NCBI GenBank assembly: GCA_945643635.1
Contig: CALZFC010000354.1
Span: 3,542,001-3,606,000, forward strand
DNA from: Allodiplogaster sudhausi
Taxonomy: Eukaryota > Nematoda > Chromadorea > Rhabditida > Diplogasteridae
DNA: 64,000 bases
Direction: 5' to 3'
In this document: positions 1 through 11,240 of the stretch, piece after piece
Position numbering within the stretch: the stretch's first letter is position 1
Layout of the letters: every line of letters begins with the position of its first letter
Notes under the pieces: model-generated
Database searches by the model: none
The model's input: the letters and a program-made list of their open reading frames with translations, nothing else
Told to the model about the DNA's origin: nothing
Program-made: the position numbers and the translations under genes

Positions 1-4
1 GTGG

Positions 5-99
5 GGGCGGAATGTTACGAACATTGGCCTCGAGGGCGGAATGTTCAGCTGACCCGAGCATTGCGTCGACGACCGCGCAATGTTCGTAACATTCCGCCC
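5..99. repeat. 21-nt perfect inverted repeat in GC-rich DNA
   Basis: Positions 5-25 and 79-99 are perfect reverse complements (core AATGTTCGTAACATT next to CCGCCC), separated by 53 nt. Further partial copies of GGAATGTTC occur at about 36-44 and 139-147. The block ends where protease-like sequence begins near 165, so it marks the breakpoint of protease copy A. Function unknown. Confidence 0.7.
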
Positions 100-164
100 G
101 AGGGGAGCGTAACATTAGGCGCCAGATGCCCTGCGGGGGGAATGTTCGGGTTGGGTCGCTTGGA

Positions 165-690
165 TTGCATTGACCTCCTTCGGTCGGAATGATCCCTCTG
201 ATCTCCTTCTGCAGCATCTCTACCCTGGCCAGTAGTACTACTCATCAAATGTAGTTGAACAGTGATATTAACGAATTAAATTGTTTGAATGTCTTTGAAA
301 TGTTAAAAGTTTTCCTCATTTTATTATTTATTAATTATGCGTTAAGGAGTGTTCACCCGCATCGCTCCGTTCTATGCGTGGCTCGAAGAGGTGAGCCATG
401 GCGAAGTGCGATATGGACAGCTTGAAGATGTCGCCGAGCAGAAAGGCCCCCTCGCAAGATGGATTGAGCCACCCGGAATACTCAAGGGACACTTTTCGAA
501 ACGACATTGCTATTGTAGAGGTGGGTGGGACTTTTAGTTGTAGATAAAATGACGAAGAATCTCCAGGATGTTTCAGCTGGCTCGTCCGTATCCCGTCAAT
601 GCGACCTCGCAATGGCAGCTTGTTCTGCTCTCTAACGTGTCAACTCCCGTCGAACACGATGAAGACGCCCTCGTCTTGGGTACAGACATA
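165..690 (+). pseudogene. Scrambled S1 serine protease fragment (copy A)
   Basis: This is a rearranged relic of the trypsin-like gene found complete at 3422-5414 and 7516-9413. In order it holds: the end of the exon after the Ser motif (about 165-230), an intron, the last exon starting GVFTRIAPF (about 346-466), then at 467 an abrupt join to the middle of the Asp exon (reading HPEYSRDTFRNDIAIVE in the matching frame, to 520), its short intron (521-576), and the start of the next exon (577-690). 3' exons therefore precede middle exons. The His exon, the GDSGGP motif and a signal peptide are absent. The order suggests unequal exchange between tandem copies with deletion between them. It cannot make an active enzyme. 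Confidence 0.8.
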
Positions 691-764
691 CATACCTAGC
701 TGTAAAAATATAAATAAAGACAGTAAATCTGTACATACATACATATGTACATACATACATAGCT

Positions 765-2460
765 ATGAATAATAATAATAATAATAATAATTCTTTATTC
801 TCATACAAGATCTTACTTAATGAGATACAATTGCAATGGCTTACGCCCTTACATGCAATGACATAGATAGATATACAAAATCAATGCAAATCTGTGTAAA
901 TGGGAGAAAAACTAATAAAAAAGATGTAAAATCTAACACGCTACGGTGTTTTATTAACTAGGTAGAATAATTCCCAGCAAATATTACAATGGAGAAGAAA
1001 TATCTTTTAACTTAGCAGGCAAAGAAGTAATAAAGGTTGAAACTGAGGCTGAGAAATCACTATCTGATAAACTATTAAGAAGAGAGACAGTCTGGTGAGA
1101 AATGGAGTTTCTTAGAGTATTGTCAGAAGCGCCGAAGAGAGGAATAAGTTTGAAAGATCTACCCCTAGTGCGTGAGGCTTTTAGATTGAAAATAATGAAA
1201 TTGGCAAGTCAGATGAGCCAGAACAAATTGAAAACATAATCTGATAGCAAGCAATGTTGCGACGCATAACCAAGGTAGGAAGAGAGAATTCCTTACAAGC
1301 ATCCTCATACGATTTAAAATTAAGCTTACAGCGAGCATAAAGGCGCCTTAAGAAATATTTTTGCACATTTTCAATGAGCCTTTTTTCACACAGCAAGTGC
1401 GGATGATATACAGGAGAGGAATATTCTACAATTGAACGAACATACGTTTTATAGGCGGCGATGAGCGTTTTTGAAGAACGTGAACGAATGCACAAAAAGA
1501 GAAAGTTGGTGAGCTTATTAGCTTTCTTCGCGATATGATTTGATTGATTTGATTTATTTACGTGCTGCTGCCACGTGTTAATGAATGAAGGTATGTGTAT
1601 GAGTGATAAAGCAATGCATGATATGGTATACATGAGAAGATACAGTACAGTATATATGAGCATCATATAGTATATATGGGCTGTTGTAATGGGGTCGCAG
1701 ATGGGGAGGAGAGGGAAGAGGGAGATGGCCAAGCTGTTGAATGCTTTCGCGGATCTGATGAAAAACGAATGGTTACGAACGGAGGAGCGAGTGGACGGGT
1801 AAGCAAGGAGGAAGGAAAGGCCGCGAGTACGTGAGTTACGAAAATGGAAATAATGGGGAACGCGATCAGAGATACGCCTGTGGCCAAATACAAGACGACG
1901 CGCAAGTGTAAAATCAGATTGTTGTCTACGAGATAAGAGAGAGGGGAGGGAGAGAGCCTTGTTACGGGTAGCAGGGTTAGGAATATCAGCGCGATTGCTG
2001 TAACCAAAACAACGGCGGTAAATAAAACGGGTAAAATAGTTCTGGATGCGTTCTAGACGAAGGATATCTTTCTTGAGCCGGGGAGAAAAGACAATGGAGG
2101 AGGATTCGAGCAAAGGGCGAATATACAGGGTATAAGCGGAAACAAGGGCGTCCTTGTTTTTGGAACGGAGGGAGCGGATGATGGGGTGACATTTGCTTAT
2201 AGCCTTGTTAGCAAGATGCGAGCAGTGGGATGAAAAGGAAAGAGAAGAGTCAATAATAATGCCGAGATCTCGGATGCTGTCTACTGGGGTAAGGGGAGCG
2301 CCGTTAAGGTGGTAAGGTAGCTTGGGGTTGGATTTGCCTAAATGGAGGACGGAACACTTGAGGGGGGCGAGGGGGAGTTGCCATTTGTTGGCCCAGGATG
2401 CAACTTCGTCAATGGCCGCCTGAAGGGGAGCATGAGAAGAAGACTTACAAGGGAATGGTC
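765..2460 (-). mobile_element. 5'-truncated non-LTR (LINE) retrotransposon fragments
   Basis: Minus-strand coding sequence reads through the C-terminal part of a LINE reverse transcriptase. Visible motifs are the thumb-like stretch ANKWQLPLAPLKCSVLHLG near 2370 and YIRPLLESSSIVFSP with LERIQNYFTR near 2070-2130. The catalytic YADD box is missing, so the copy is 5' truncated. A second, different LINE C-terminus follows at about 1545-1160 (YVRSIVEYSSPVYHP ... IENVQKYFLRRLY). Two truncated elements therefore lie head to tail, and the continuous frame across them is probably fortuitous. The 3' end is marked by an (ATA)n tail at about 765-790. The segment 1555-1690 recurs at 45905-46036. Confidence 0.85.
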
Positions 2461-2640
2461 TATCCATAGGGTGGCGGATTGCAACGAAATGTGGTTTCCC
2501 TGAAAGCTGAAGTTCTAAAATATATGGAAGCGTGAAAAATTTTTGCCCGTTTGGCCTCAGAACCCAGAAATAAATCGATAAAAATCTACCTCCCGGTAAG
2601 GCAAGTTTTGTCTGCAGTTCCAGGTGCGGCTTTTTCAAGT

Positions 2641-2713
2641 GGCTGCGTAGTCTAGTGGATAACGCGGTTGCGTTACAGTTTGCAGTTCTCGGGTTCGAAT
2701 CCCAGTTCGGGCA
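2641..2713 (+). other. tRNA-like sequence (SINE head or tRNA pseudogene)
   Basis: An A-box-like TAGTCTAGTGG (2648-2658) and a perfect B box GGTTCGAATCC (2692-2702) have tRNA-like spacing. The acceptor stem does not pair (5' GGCTGCG against 3' TTCGGGC) and the T stem has a mismatch, so a working tRNA is unlikely. It lies just upstream of a LINE fragment on the other strand. A tRNA-derived SINE head or tRNA pseudogene is the best reading. Confidence 0.5.
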
Positions 2714-2879
2714 AAATTTTTGCAATGATTTGCAATTTAAAGTAGGACTGTGTAACTGTGAAGAAATAGGATTTTTCGCACCAATTAGAGAAGGACGTAT
2801 GAGAAGAAGCAGAACATTGCCAAGATGCATATTGTGGTACTGTTGTACCATTCCCAGCCCAGAGATCAAACAGAGAACA

Positions 2880-3250
2880 ATTTCTGTTGAAAAGAGGGGT
2901 AAACTTACTGTATTTATCAGTAATATCGTTAACATGCCCAGCTTGCATATCCCCCTAAAGGCATAGACCATTCCCTTGTTAGTAAATGAGCGAAAAATAT
3001 CAATTGGGACCGTGTCAAGAGACCCAGAGGGTTAGAGAGAGGGTCTGAAATAGTGTGAGAGAGAATGTAAGAGGGAGCGGAATTCGTGCTATAGAGAGAA
3101 AGCTAGGACCATTTTCATTCGCCTAATAAGAAACGGAATGTACATATATTTAAAAAAAAATTGTAATCGATGGAGATACAGGAAGATAATTCCAGTTGCA
3201 AAAGGGAAAAGCCAAGAACGAAATTCAGACATAATTATTGCTCTCAAAAT
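2880..3250. repeat. Dispersed repeat, copy 1 (partner at 11530-11990)
   Basis: Shares ordered blocks with 11530-11990: TTTATCAGTAAT followed by CCCAGCTTGCA (2915-2945), AATTCGTG then TTTTCATTCG and CTAATAA (3080-3130), and ATAATTCCA, AAGCCA, CTCAAAATTAC and AACTCAAAT (3180-3285). Both copies lie upstream, on the minus strand, of a LINE fragment. They may be its 5' region or an older independent element. Confidence 0.5.
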
Positions 3251-3296
3251 TACTACCAATTCTTATTGCTGACAACTCAAATGCGCTTATGGATAG

Positions 3297-3375
3297 ATGG
3301 ATTGGACCGAAATGATTCTAGATTGGACCGAAATGATTCTAGATTGGACCAAATTAATTCCAGATTGGACCATGG
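3297..3375. repeat. Short tandem repeat, about 22 bp x 3.5
   Basis: Unit GATTGGACCGAAATGATTCTA is repeated almost exactly twice and then with substitutions. It happens to encode LDRNDSR-like repeats on the plus strand, but no gene context supports translation. Confidence 0.75.
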
Positions 3376-3421
3376 GACAGCATAGATGTCTGTCAATAAG
3401 GTATTTCCTCAGCGAGTCAAG

Positions 3422-5414
3422 CTAGAGCTCAATCCATCTTGCGAAGAAGCCTTTCTGCTCGGCGACATCTTCAAGTCGTCCACATCGCACTTCGCCGTCG
3501 CTCACCTCTTCAAGCCATGCGCAGAACGGAGCGATGCGAGTGTAGACTCCTGAATGCATAATAAATAAATAATAAAATGGTGAAAACTTGTAACATTTCA
3601 GAGACATTCAAACAATTTAATTCTTAATATCAATGTTTAACTACATTTGATGACTAGAAGTACTGGCCAGGGTAGAGATTCTGCAGACGGAGATCAGAGG
3701 GATCATTCCGACCGAAGGAGGTCAATGCAATCTGCACATGCCGATTGTTGCCAGCACTCGTCACTATCATCGGACCACCGCTGTCTCCCTCAAGGTATCT
3801 TTTGAAGTTAGAAGTCACCACTTGTACTGATGGAAAGTTTGATCTTGTTCTATGAAAACGAAAAGAGGCTGACCGCTTAAGAAATGATCGAGAAAATCAA
3901 GGGAAGCCTTGGTTCAATACGACAGTGAAAATATTGAAATATAATACCTTCGCGGTGCCTCGGTTCAAGGCTCCGGCGCAGAGTTGTGCGTGATTGTCGA
4001 TGGTTCTTTCCTCCGCTTCCCGCCATTTTCTACTGAAATGAAGTATGTCAAAAATAAGCAGCTAGCATAGAGTTCTTTCCAATTTCATTATTATTTTAGT
4101 GTTGATTTCTATAGAGAAATCTTGTAGGAATTAAAAAGGGAAGAATTGAGAAACCTGCATTTGTCGTGCCCAATTATGGGTACATTCACAGATAGCAAGC
4201 TGCATGGCGGAATGTCGCTGTCTTTTACAAGTAGAATCTTATTTTGTTTTAAAGTGGCTTATATTCAAGAAAATGCATTATTGATTGCTAAAAAGGAACA
4301 AGAAGATCGATTGACGCATACTCAGTGTTTGTCCGATGCCCATGACCAGGACGTCTTCATCGTGTTCGACTAGAGTTGACTCGTTGCAGAGCAGAACAAG
4401 CTGCCATTGAGAGGTCGAATCAACAGGATAAGGCCGAGCCAGCTGAAATATCGAGAAGATTCTTCGTCATTTCTTATCAGCATCCTTTACAAATGAAAAA
4501 TATTCAACCTTAAAGAATTCGGCATGCTCAGCAAAAAAGTGTATTCCATATTTTGCGTGCTTTTAACTTTGTAAGAAATAATCAAAAATGATTAAAACTT
4601 TCCAAAGTTTTAATTTTAAATAGATGCGAATAGATCCACGGTCATAAAGCCATGTGTTAATCGTTCAGTGAACTGCTTGTTTAACAATGGCGACATTGTC
4701 CAACTAAATGTCCCACCCACCTCGACAATTGCAATGTCGTTCTGAAAAGTGTCCCTTGAGTATTCCGGGTGGACGTAGACCCTTTTTACCCTTCTGACCG
4801 AGCGATGCTCGCAATTTATCGCTTCCCCATGAGAGGTCAGAAGCTCCACCGGCGAAGCTTCTCTAAAGACTCTGCCAGTAAATAACGTTTTTCTTTTTTT
4901 ATCTCTGTCAGGTTCTCACTCTCGCACTATATACACAGATAACTTTCTCTTATTCGTTCTCACTCTCCCTCTTTCTCTCTACATTGCCCTCTCTCTCTCT
5001 CTCGCTCTCATTCTCACTCTCTCTCTCTATTTCTTTTGTCATACTTAACACAGTGCGCCGCGGTAAGGACGTGGTACTCGGAGACAAGGCTGCCTCCGCA
5101 GTAACTCCGTTGCTGCACTGTTTCATGGATGACTGTGACGAAGTAGGAAAATTGATCTCTCTCAGCTTTGACTCCTCCGATAATCTACAAATGGCAAAGT
5201 TGGACAATCCAAGGAAATGCTGAAGCAGTGTCACAGCCATTGTTCGACATCTTATTTTGTCAAAAAAATTATTACTTAGTATAAAGAGATATATTAGGTT
5301 GTTAACATGCTTTATAATTGCCAAAAACCTAACCGGTCTCTTAAAACCCTTGGCGTGCCTGACATGGAGTGCAAGAGGAAGGCAGACAATATAGAGCAGC
5401 CACTTCATTGGCAT
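3422..5414 (-). CDS. S1 family (trypsin-like) serine protease, copy B
   Basis: Secreted endopeptidase of the chymotrypsin fold. Exons read on the minus strand: 5414-5334 (ATG, hydrophobic signal peptide MPMKWLLYIVCLPLALHV), 5184-about 5046 (activation sequence IIGGV, then CGGSLV and the catalytic His in LTAAHC), 4862-4721 (catalytic Asp in NDIAIVE), 4442-4322, 4032-3948 (QLCAGALNRG), about 3815-3668 (catalytic Ser in GDSGGP), 3549-3422 (GVYTRIAPF, stop). The last intron works only with a GC donor (CCTG|GCCAGT), which restores the family motif PGVYTR. The phases of the 4322/4032 and 3948/3815 junctions do not agree, here and in copy C alike, so a small exon may be missing or the gene may be decaying. 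The promoter region resembles that of copy C. Confidence 0.75.
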
Positions 5415-5514
5415 TGGTATTCACATCCGCCTCAATCAATATATACATACGCAGAATAAATTGAAACAGAAAACGTATGAAATGGAAACATTGACATAGC
5501 AGCGTAGTGGTGAG

Positions 5515-5690
5515 AGGGACGGCGCTTTGCCGCGCGATAAGCAGGGCAGCTACTGCTGCTCTCTCTGTCACTTTACTACGTCAACGACCAACTTGCGTTC
5601 TGCTCCTCGTCATAGTCTTTTCAAATGTTTGCTCATTGCCGATCCTTTTTCCCTGCCTTTTCTCGTAATCCATGCTCCATTCTCTTATTG
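5515..5690 (-). promoter_or_regulatory. Upstream region of protease B, conserved with copy C
   Basis: Read on the minus strand, this block shares ordered patches with 7281-7440 upstream of copy C: GGCAGGGAA, GACTAT, GTTGACGTAG, GAGAGAGCAGC and CGCGGCAAAGC. A remnant of the same region follows relic D at 6700-6740. Conservation at the same distance upstream of both start codons suggests a promoter or merely recent duplication. The TGACGTA core resembles a bZIP/CREB site. Confidence 0.35.
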
Positions 5691-6559
5691 AAAGCGATTT
5701 AATGTCCTAACGTGCAAGATAAGAAGAAATTCCATTTTTATAGTACATAGTATCTAATCACCTTTTTGGGTCCAAGGGCATGGGATGGTTTATTCAGGGT
5801 CTTTCATTCCTGACCCGACGGTGCACCACGAAATGCCTGAATATTTTCATTCCTACCTTGAGGAAGGGTCACTCAGAATTCAGCTGTAAATAATCCTGCC
5901 TCCGATAGCAGGTTGAGGAGCGTTCATTGAAAGAAAGCCTGAACAGCTGATAAAAATACTCAGGATTGATTTTCAATCCAGGCAAAAAAAACCAAAATAA
6001 TTATATTAGCACCATGACCTGAGAGAATGCAGAAGAGAAGCGTCTCCGACAAAAGAGGGCATTGGTCTATGTAGTTTTACTGAATGTGCAAAATGGACGA
6101 TGCGAAACTGCTGCTCGCAGTGAAATTCAGTGAAAACTGTAATTTCTCTCTCTCCGTTTCTCTCTCTTTCTCTCTCTCTCTTTCTCAATCCCTCTCTCTC
6201 TCTCTCACTCCTCGTTTCTACCCAAGAATCCTTTAAGAAGGAAAACCATTCAAGTATTTGCTATTAAATATCATTGTAGGCAAACCCGCCGCCGCACTTT
6301 ACACATCCCACAGATGGCTGCCAAGATATCCTTCCGTGCGGTCCACATCCTCGCTGCTGCATGCCCACTCCTACCTTCCTTCCTCACTCTCTTCTTCTCC
6401 TCTATAAGAAGCTGAACGTGTTCCACACATGCTGAGAAGACATAGAATTGTTTGGAATCTCGTCTCCAATTATTGCTAGGCTCACAGACAGCCGGTTGCA
6501 TGGTGTGACTTTCTTCTTCAAGAAAGATCTATTTAAAAAGAACTGGCTTCAAGATGTCT
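5691..6559. other. Interval without a recognisable gene
   Basis: Contains a (CT)n tract at about 6140-6210 and otherwise unique sequence. The open frame at 6271-6501 on the minus strand has no recognisable motif and no supporting splice context. Confidence 0.4.
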
Positions 6560-6740
6560 CGAAGTAGCATTTGATTACTGCGGGAAACTGCTTTAAGCAT
6601 GAGTCAAATACCGCAGCACACTGTTTCCAGTATCACGAGTCGAGTACGTATGGAATACAAAGATTATTATGGAGGAGAAGAAGTGAGTGGGGACTTCGTC
6701 AACAACAACCTTCCGTTCTGCTCATCATAATCTTTTATGT
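6560..6740 (+). pseudogene. Relic of the protease His exon (copy D)
   Basis: The segment 6575-6640 aligns by eye with the His exon of copies B and C: TACTGCGG, then ACCGC-GCACACTGT, encoding TAAHC with a following CAGTAT as in copy C (GAGTAT). About five bases are missing between the CGG and TAAHC parts. No other protease exon is nearby. The flank at 6700-6740 (CTTCGTCAACAACAACCTTCC) matches the upstream region of copy B near 5571, showing a rearranged duplicate. Confidence 0.5.
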
Positions 6741-7280
6741 TTCTGCCTTTCCTTTTCATGTTTTTCCCTACTTTTTTCCGTCGTTTATAGTTTTAGGCGG
6801 CATTTCTCAATAATTTGCCTTCAAAGGAAAACCTAGTCTTGTAGACAATATCATTACAAAGTATTAGTTTTTGTGGAAGTTATTTTGGAAGAGACTTGCA
6901 AAGATGTTTCACTTATGTTAGCAACAACTACATACATATGTAAGTAATTCGCACATCACATGGAAAGGTCATTCGAAATGTATTTTTTAGGCATATTATC
7001 AGATCTGAATAATTTTCTGGTTAGGAGTAAAACATTCCGGATGGCACTTCCCTACGAATTGTTACATTTTTTTCTTCCAAAAATGGATAGGTCCATTTTA
7101 TGAGACTTGCCATTAAGTACGAAATTTCTTCATATCTGCACGTGCACTACTTCGAATGTTTTTTAAGCAAAGCGCCTACGAGGCCTTCTTGATCGACTGA
7201 TAAGAATTTCATTGATTAGGAAGGACGAATGAGAAGTTCTTTTGAAGTAAAAAAAAGTTAGATAAGGCGCTTGAAACTAC

Positions 7281-7440
7281 ACCATGGACGACGAAAAAGG
7301 GCAGGGAATAAAGATTGAACGGAGAGACAGACAATTTGGAGAGACTATAACGGACAGAGAGCGAGAACGGTAGGTGGTTGTTGACGTAGCAAGGCGATTG
7401 AGAGAGCAGCCGCAGCTATCACGCGGCAAAGCCGCTACTT
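7281..7440 (+). promoter_or_regulatory. Upstream region of protease C, conserved with copy B
   Basis: Plus-strand counterpart of the conserved block at 5515-5690, containing GGCAGGGAA, GACTATAACG, GTTGTTGACGTAG, GAGAGAGCAGC and CGCGGCAAAGC in the same order. It ends about 75 bp before the start codon at 7516. Confidence 0.35.
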
Positions 7441-7515
7441 ATCACTATTTCCTCGGAGATGTTTCCATAAGTTTACTGTTTAAGTCTAATTATTGTAAAT
7501 TAAGGCAGGATTAAA

Positions 7516-9413
7516 ATGACACTGTCAATGAAGGGTGTGCTCTACATCGCTTACGTTGTGCTCTCTCCATTACACTCCTCGGCTGCCCTCCACGCCAGAC
7601 ACGCCAAGGATTTCTTCGGACGGGTACGGCTTTTGGCAATTATTAATTATTTTCGCATAAATCTAATCTTTATCTCTTTTTTCACAAAGATACATAGATG
7701 TCGAAGGAGGGCAATCAATGGTTGACACTGCTTGAGGATTGTCTTTGTCCAATTTTGCCGTTTATAGATTCTCGAAGGAGTCAAAGCTAAAAGTGGCCAA
7801 TTTCCCTATTCCGTCACAGTCTTCCATGAGGCAGTCCAGCAACGGAGATACTGCGGAGGCAGTCTTGTCTCCGAGTACCACGTCCTTACCGCGGCACACT
7901 GTGTCGAGTATGGCGAGGGAAATTAAGAGAGAGAGAGCGAGAGGGAAGGAGAGAGAATTTGTGAAAGAATAAGGAAAAGAGTGAGAGAGGACGAGAGAAA
8001 AGTACGAGTCTTCAGAGAAGCTCCGCCGACGGTGCTTCGAATCTCTCACGGGGAAGCGATAAACTGCGAGCATCGCATGGTGAGAAGGGTCAAGAGGGTC
8101 TACGTCCACCCGGAATACTCAAGGAACACTTTTCGGAACGACATTGCAATTGTCGAGGTGGGTGGGACTTTTAGTTGTAGACAAAATGACGAAGAATCTC
8201 CACGATGTTTCAGCTGGCTCTGCCGTATCCTGTCGATGCGACCTCGCAATGGCAGCTTGTTCTGCTCAGCAACGAGTCAGCTCCAGTCGAGCACGATGAC
8301 TACGTCCTCGTCATGGGCATCGGACAAACACTGAGTATGCGTCAATCGAACATTTCTTTTTTTAAACAATCGATAATGGAAAAATAAGATTTCACTTATT
8401 GAAGACAGCGACTTTCCACCATGTACTCTGCTGTCTGTGACAGTACCAATAATTGGACACGACGAGTGCAGGTTGAACGATTCTTTGATGATGTGTTTTC
8501 TTATTACAATTAGAGTTCAATATAAATAAAGACAATAAATATGTACATACATACATACATAGCTGTGAAACAGACATTAACTCTTTGCAGTTTTTCGGCC
8601 AGAATAACCTTTGGAGTGAATTTATTTTTATACTTATTCACAGTGTTTAATTCAGTCGAAAATGGTGGGAAACGGAGGAAAAGAGCATCGACAATCGCAC
8701 ACAAATCTGCGCAGGCGCATTGAACCGAGGCACCGCGAAGGTTCTATTTTTCATCATTTTCACTATCGTATTGATTCGGAATCAGGGCTTTTCGTACTTT
8801 TTCAAATTTCTTTCAATTTGGCGGCGCTATAATCAACTTCATTTTCCTATTCTTTAGACAAGATCAAACTTTTCATCAGTACCAGTGGTGACTTCTAATA
8901 AAAAGATGCCTTGAGGGTGACAGCGGAGGTCCGATGGTACTAACGAGTGCTGGCAACAATCGGCATGTGCAGATTGCTTTGACCTCCTTCGGCCGCAATG
9001 AGCCTCCCTCTGATCTCCCTTTGCAGCATCTCTACCCTGGCCAGTACTTCTGCTGATCAAGTGTAGTTGAACATTGATATTAGCGAATTAAATTGTTCGA
9101 CAATCATCGAAATGTTTCAAGTTTTCATCATTTTTATAATTTATTGATTATACATTCAGGAGTCTACACTCGCATCGCTCCTTTCTGCCCGTGGCTCGAA
9201 GAAGTGAGCGACGGCGAAGTGCGTTGTGGACAGCTTGAAGATGTCGCCGAGCGGAAAGGCATCCTTGCAAGATGGATTCGGTTTCACTCCGCTCCAATCT
9301 CGTCTCACTGCGCGGCACCTATTCATCGGCGCATTCCCTTCACTTGCTCATTCCGCCTTCGTTCCCTTTCCGACGGGCGCTTGCTCACCTCAAACATCAT
9401 CACAGAATCATGA
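7516..9413 (+). CDS. S1 family (trypsin-like) serine protease, copy C
   Basis: Paralogue of copy B, in divergent orientation. Exons: 7516-7623 (ATG, signal peptide, DFFGR before the cleavage point), 7768-about 7908 (activation sequence ILEGV, CGGSLV, catalytic His in LTAAHC), 8016-8157 (catalytic Asp in NDIAIVE), 8214-8334 (LALPYPVDATSQWQL), 8656-8740 (QICAGALNRG), about 8906-9039 (catalytic Ser in CLEGDSGGP), 9160-9413 (GVYTRIAPF). The 9040-9159 intron needs a GC donor (CCTG|GCCAGT) to give PGVYTR. Exon lengths 142, 121 and 85 match copy B exactly. Two junctions (8334/8656 and 8740/8906) do not phase, as in B. After RWI at about 9276 the sequence diverges from B and runs on about 45 codons, so the C-terminus was replaced at the same point where copy A is broken. 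Confidence 0.72.
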
Positions 9414-9724
9414 GACACAAGAACAGAATTCTATGCGGACTTCTCGCGGTGTATCTGCGGCATCTTCGGCTCTTCAATGCCAACAATTAGAAATGCGTTC
9501 ATTAATTTTTTTTTTTGAAATATTATGTACAAATGCAAGAAAAATGGTACATACAAGTGCACGGGAATGTAGGTAATAAGAAAATGCGACTAAAATATGT
9601 ATGTATATAGGTTAAGGTTAATAACAATTAAAAAGATTATTTTTTAATAGTACATATTGACCCCTGTCATATACATAAGAATGGGTAGAATATAGCCCGT
9701 TAACTTTATTGCGAGTCATTATTC

Positions 9725-11240
9725 ATTCATTCATTCAGGTTTATCAGCATTTTAGAATGAAAACATGAGAACATAGATATGAGATAAATATGTAAATATA
9801 TAAGTCCCTATAGCTGACGTGATCGGCTGCTTCTAGGCATGCCTACGGTTTAACAACAATAAAATTGTGGAAATAGAAACAATCTTGAGAAAGGGAAAAT
9901 AAAACTAAAAAAGAAAAGCATGTGGAGACATTGTAACATTATTTAGGCGTGTGTGACAGACAAATGGAAGAAATAACTGAGCGAGTTAGAGATGCACTGT
10001 CAAAAATCTCATTAGGCAGTCTATTCCAATCATTAACCACTCTATTCGGCAAAAAATACTTAAAACTCTTATTTCTACATAGGTAATGTGTAATCTTAAA
10101 TCGATGACCTCTAGTTACAGAAATAGGGAGAAGACAAAAGAGGAGTTTGGGATCAATGTCAATGTGGTTTGCCAATATTTTATAAGTATACATAAGATCT
10201 ATAAAATGTCTTCGCGATGCAAGAGTGTGGCAAGATAGAGCAGAGAGGCGGGCTGGGTAAGAGGGATGTTTTCCAATTCTTCTAAAGATGAGACGCGTAA
10301 ATAAGCGCTGGACATTTTCTATGCGGTCGTACGAGGAAGCAGATAGTTCCTTATGAGGGTTCCAAATTTCACTTGCATATTCCAGGATAGGTCGTACATA
10401 AATAGAGAAGAGACGCATTAGTAGCGCCAGGTTATGTGAGCGGAAATTCCGCAGGATCAGAAGAGCTCGAGCGCGCGCCTTATTGCAGATGATTCTGATA
10501 TGCTCAGTAAATGAAAGGTCTTAGAAATGGAAACCCCGAGATCACAGAAGTGGTGGGCAATGGAGAGGGGGTGACCATTTAGAAGGGGACAAAAGGTGGG
10601 GTGATTTTGACCTATGGTCATAAATTTACTCTTGCTAACCGAAATTGAAAGGCCCCAGTTGCTAGTCCAGTCTTGTATGTTGTTAAGCGCAGTTTGAAGA
10701 AGGGTTGTATCATTAACAGTATATAGTTTTGCGTCATCGGCATAGAGAGTGCAAGAGGCGCCAGTAGGTAGACAATCTGGTAGGTCATTTATGTAGATCA
10801 GGAAGAGTAGAGCGGCTATGACGGACCCCTGAGGCACACCCGACAGTACTGGATAAAAAGTGGATCTGGATTCATCAATTGTGACACGAAGAGTACGGCC
10901 AGAGAGAAAAGAGTCAATAAAACGAAGAAGGCAGCCGGATATTCCGTAAGCTGCAAGCTTATGTAAGAGAAAACTTATAGGAACACTATCGAAAGCTTTA
11001 GTAAGATCAATAAATGCTACGGAGACAAATGATTATGAGTTGACTGCTTTGTACCAGTCCAGAAGTGAGACAAAAAGCGCTGAACTACACGATCGTTTAG
11101 TACGGAAACCATGTTGCAAAGGCGAAAGGAGGCGGTTTGATCTAAGGTGGGAAGTTATCTCTTGACAAATTATCTTTTCGAATACTTTAGAAATTGCCGA
11201 AGTAAGTGAAATCTTTTTGACCCGGCACGGTGGGTAGAGC
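9725..11240 (-). mobile_element. Non-LTR (LINE) retrotransposon fragment with reverse transcriptase core
   Basis: The minus strand encodes the heart of a LINE reverse transcriptase: FIDLTKAFDSVP (near 10995), SGVPQGSV (near 10840), the catalytic YADD (near 10745) and the thumb region YVRPILEYASEIWNP (near 10395). The frame is interrupted: there is a TAA near 11035 and a frame change between the 10457-10837 and 9939-10418 segments. No endonuclease domain or 5' end is seen. The 3' end on the minus strand is a GAAT-type short tandem repeat at 9719-9738, usual for this class. It is a dead, 5'-truncated copy, different from the one at 765-2460. Confidence 0.88.

Noticed and set aside
2641..2713. 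Functional tRNA gene
   Set aside because: B box is perfect but acceptor and T stems do not pair properly.
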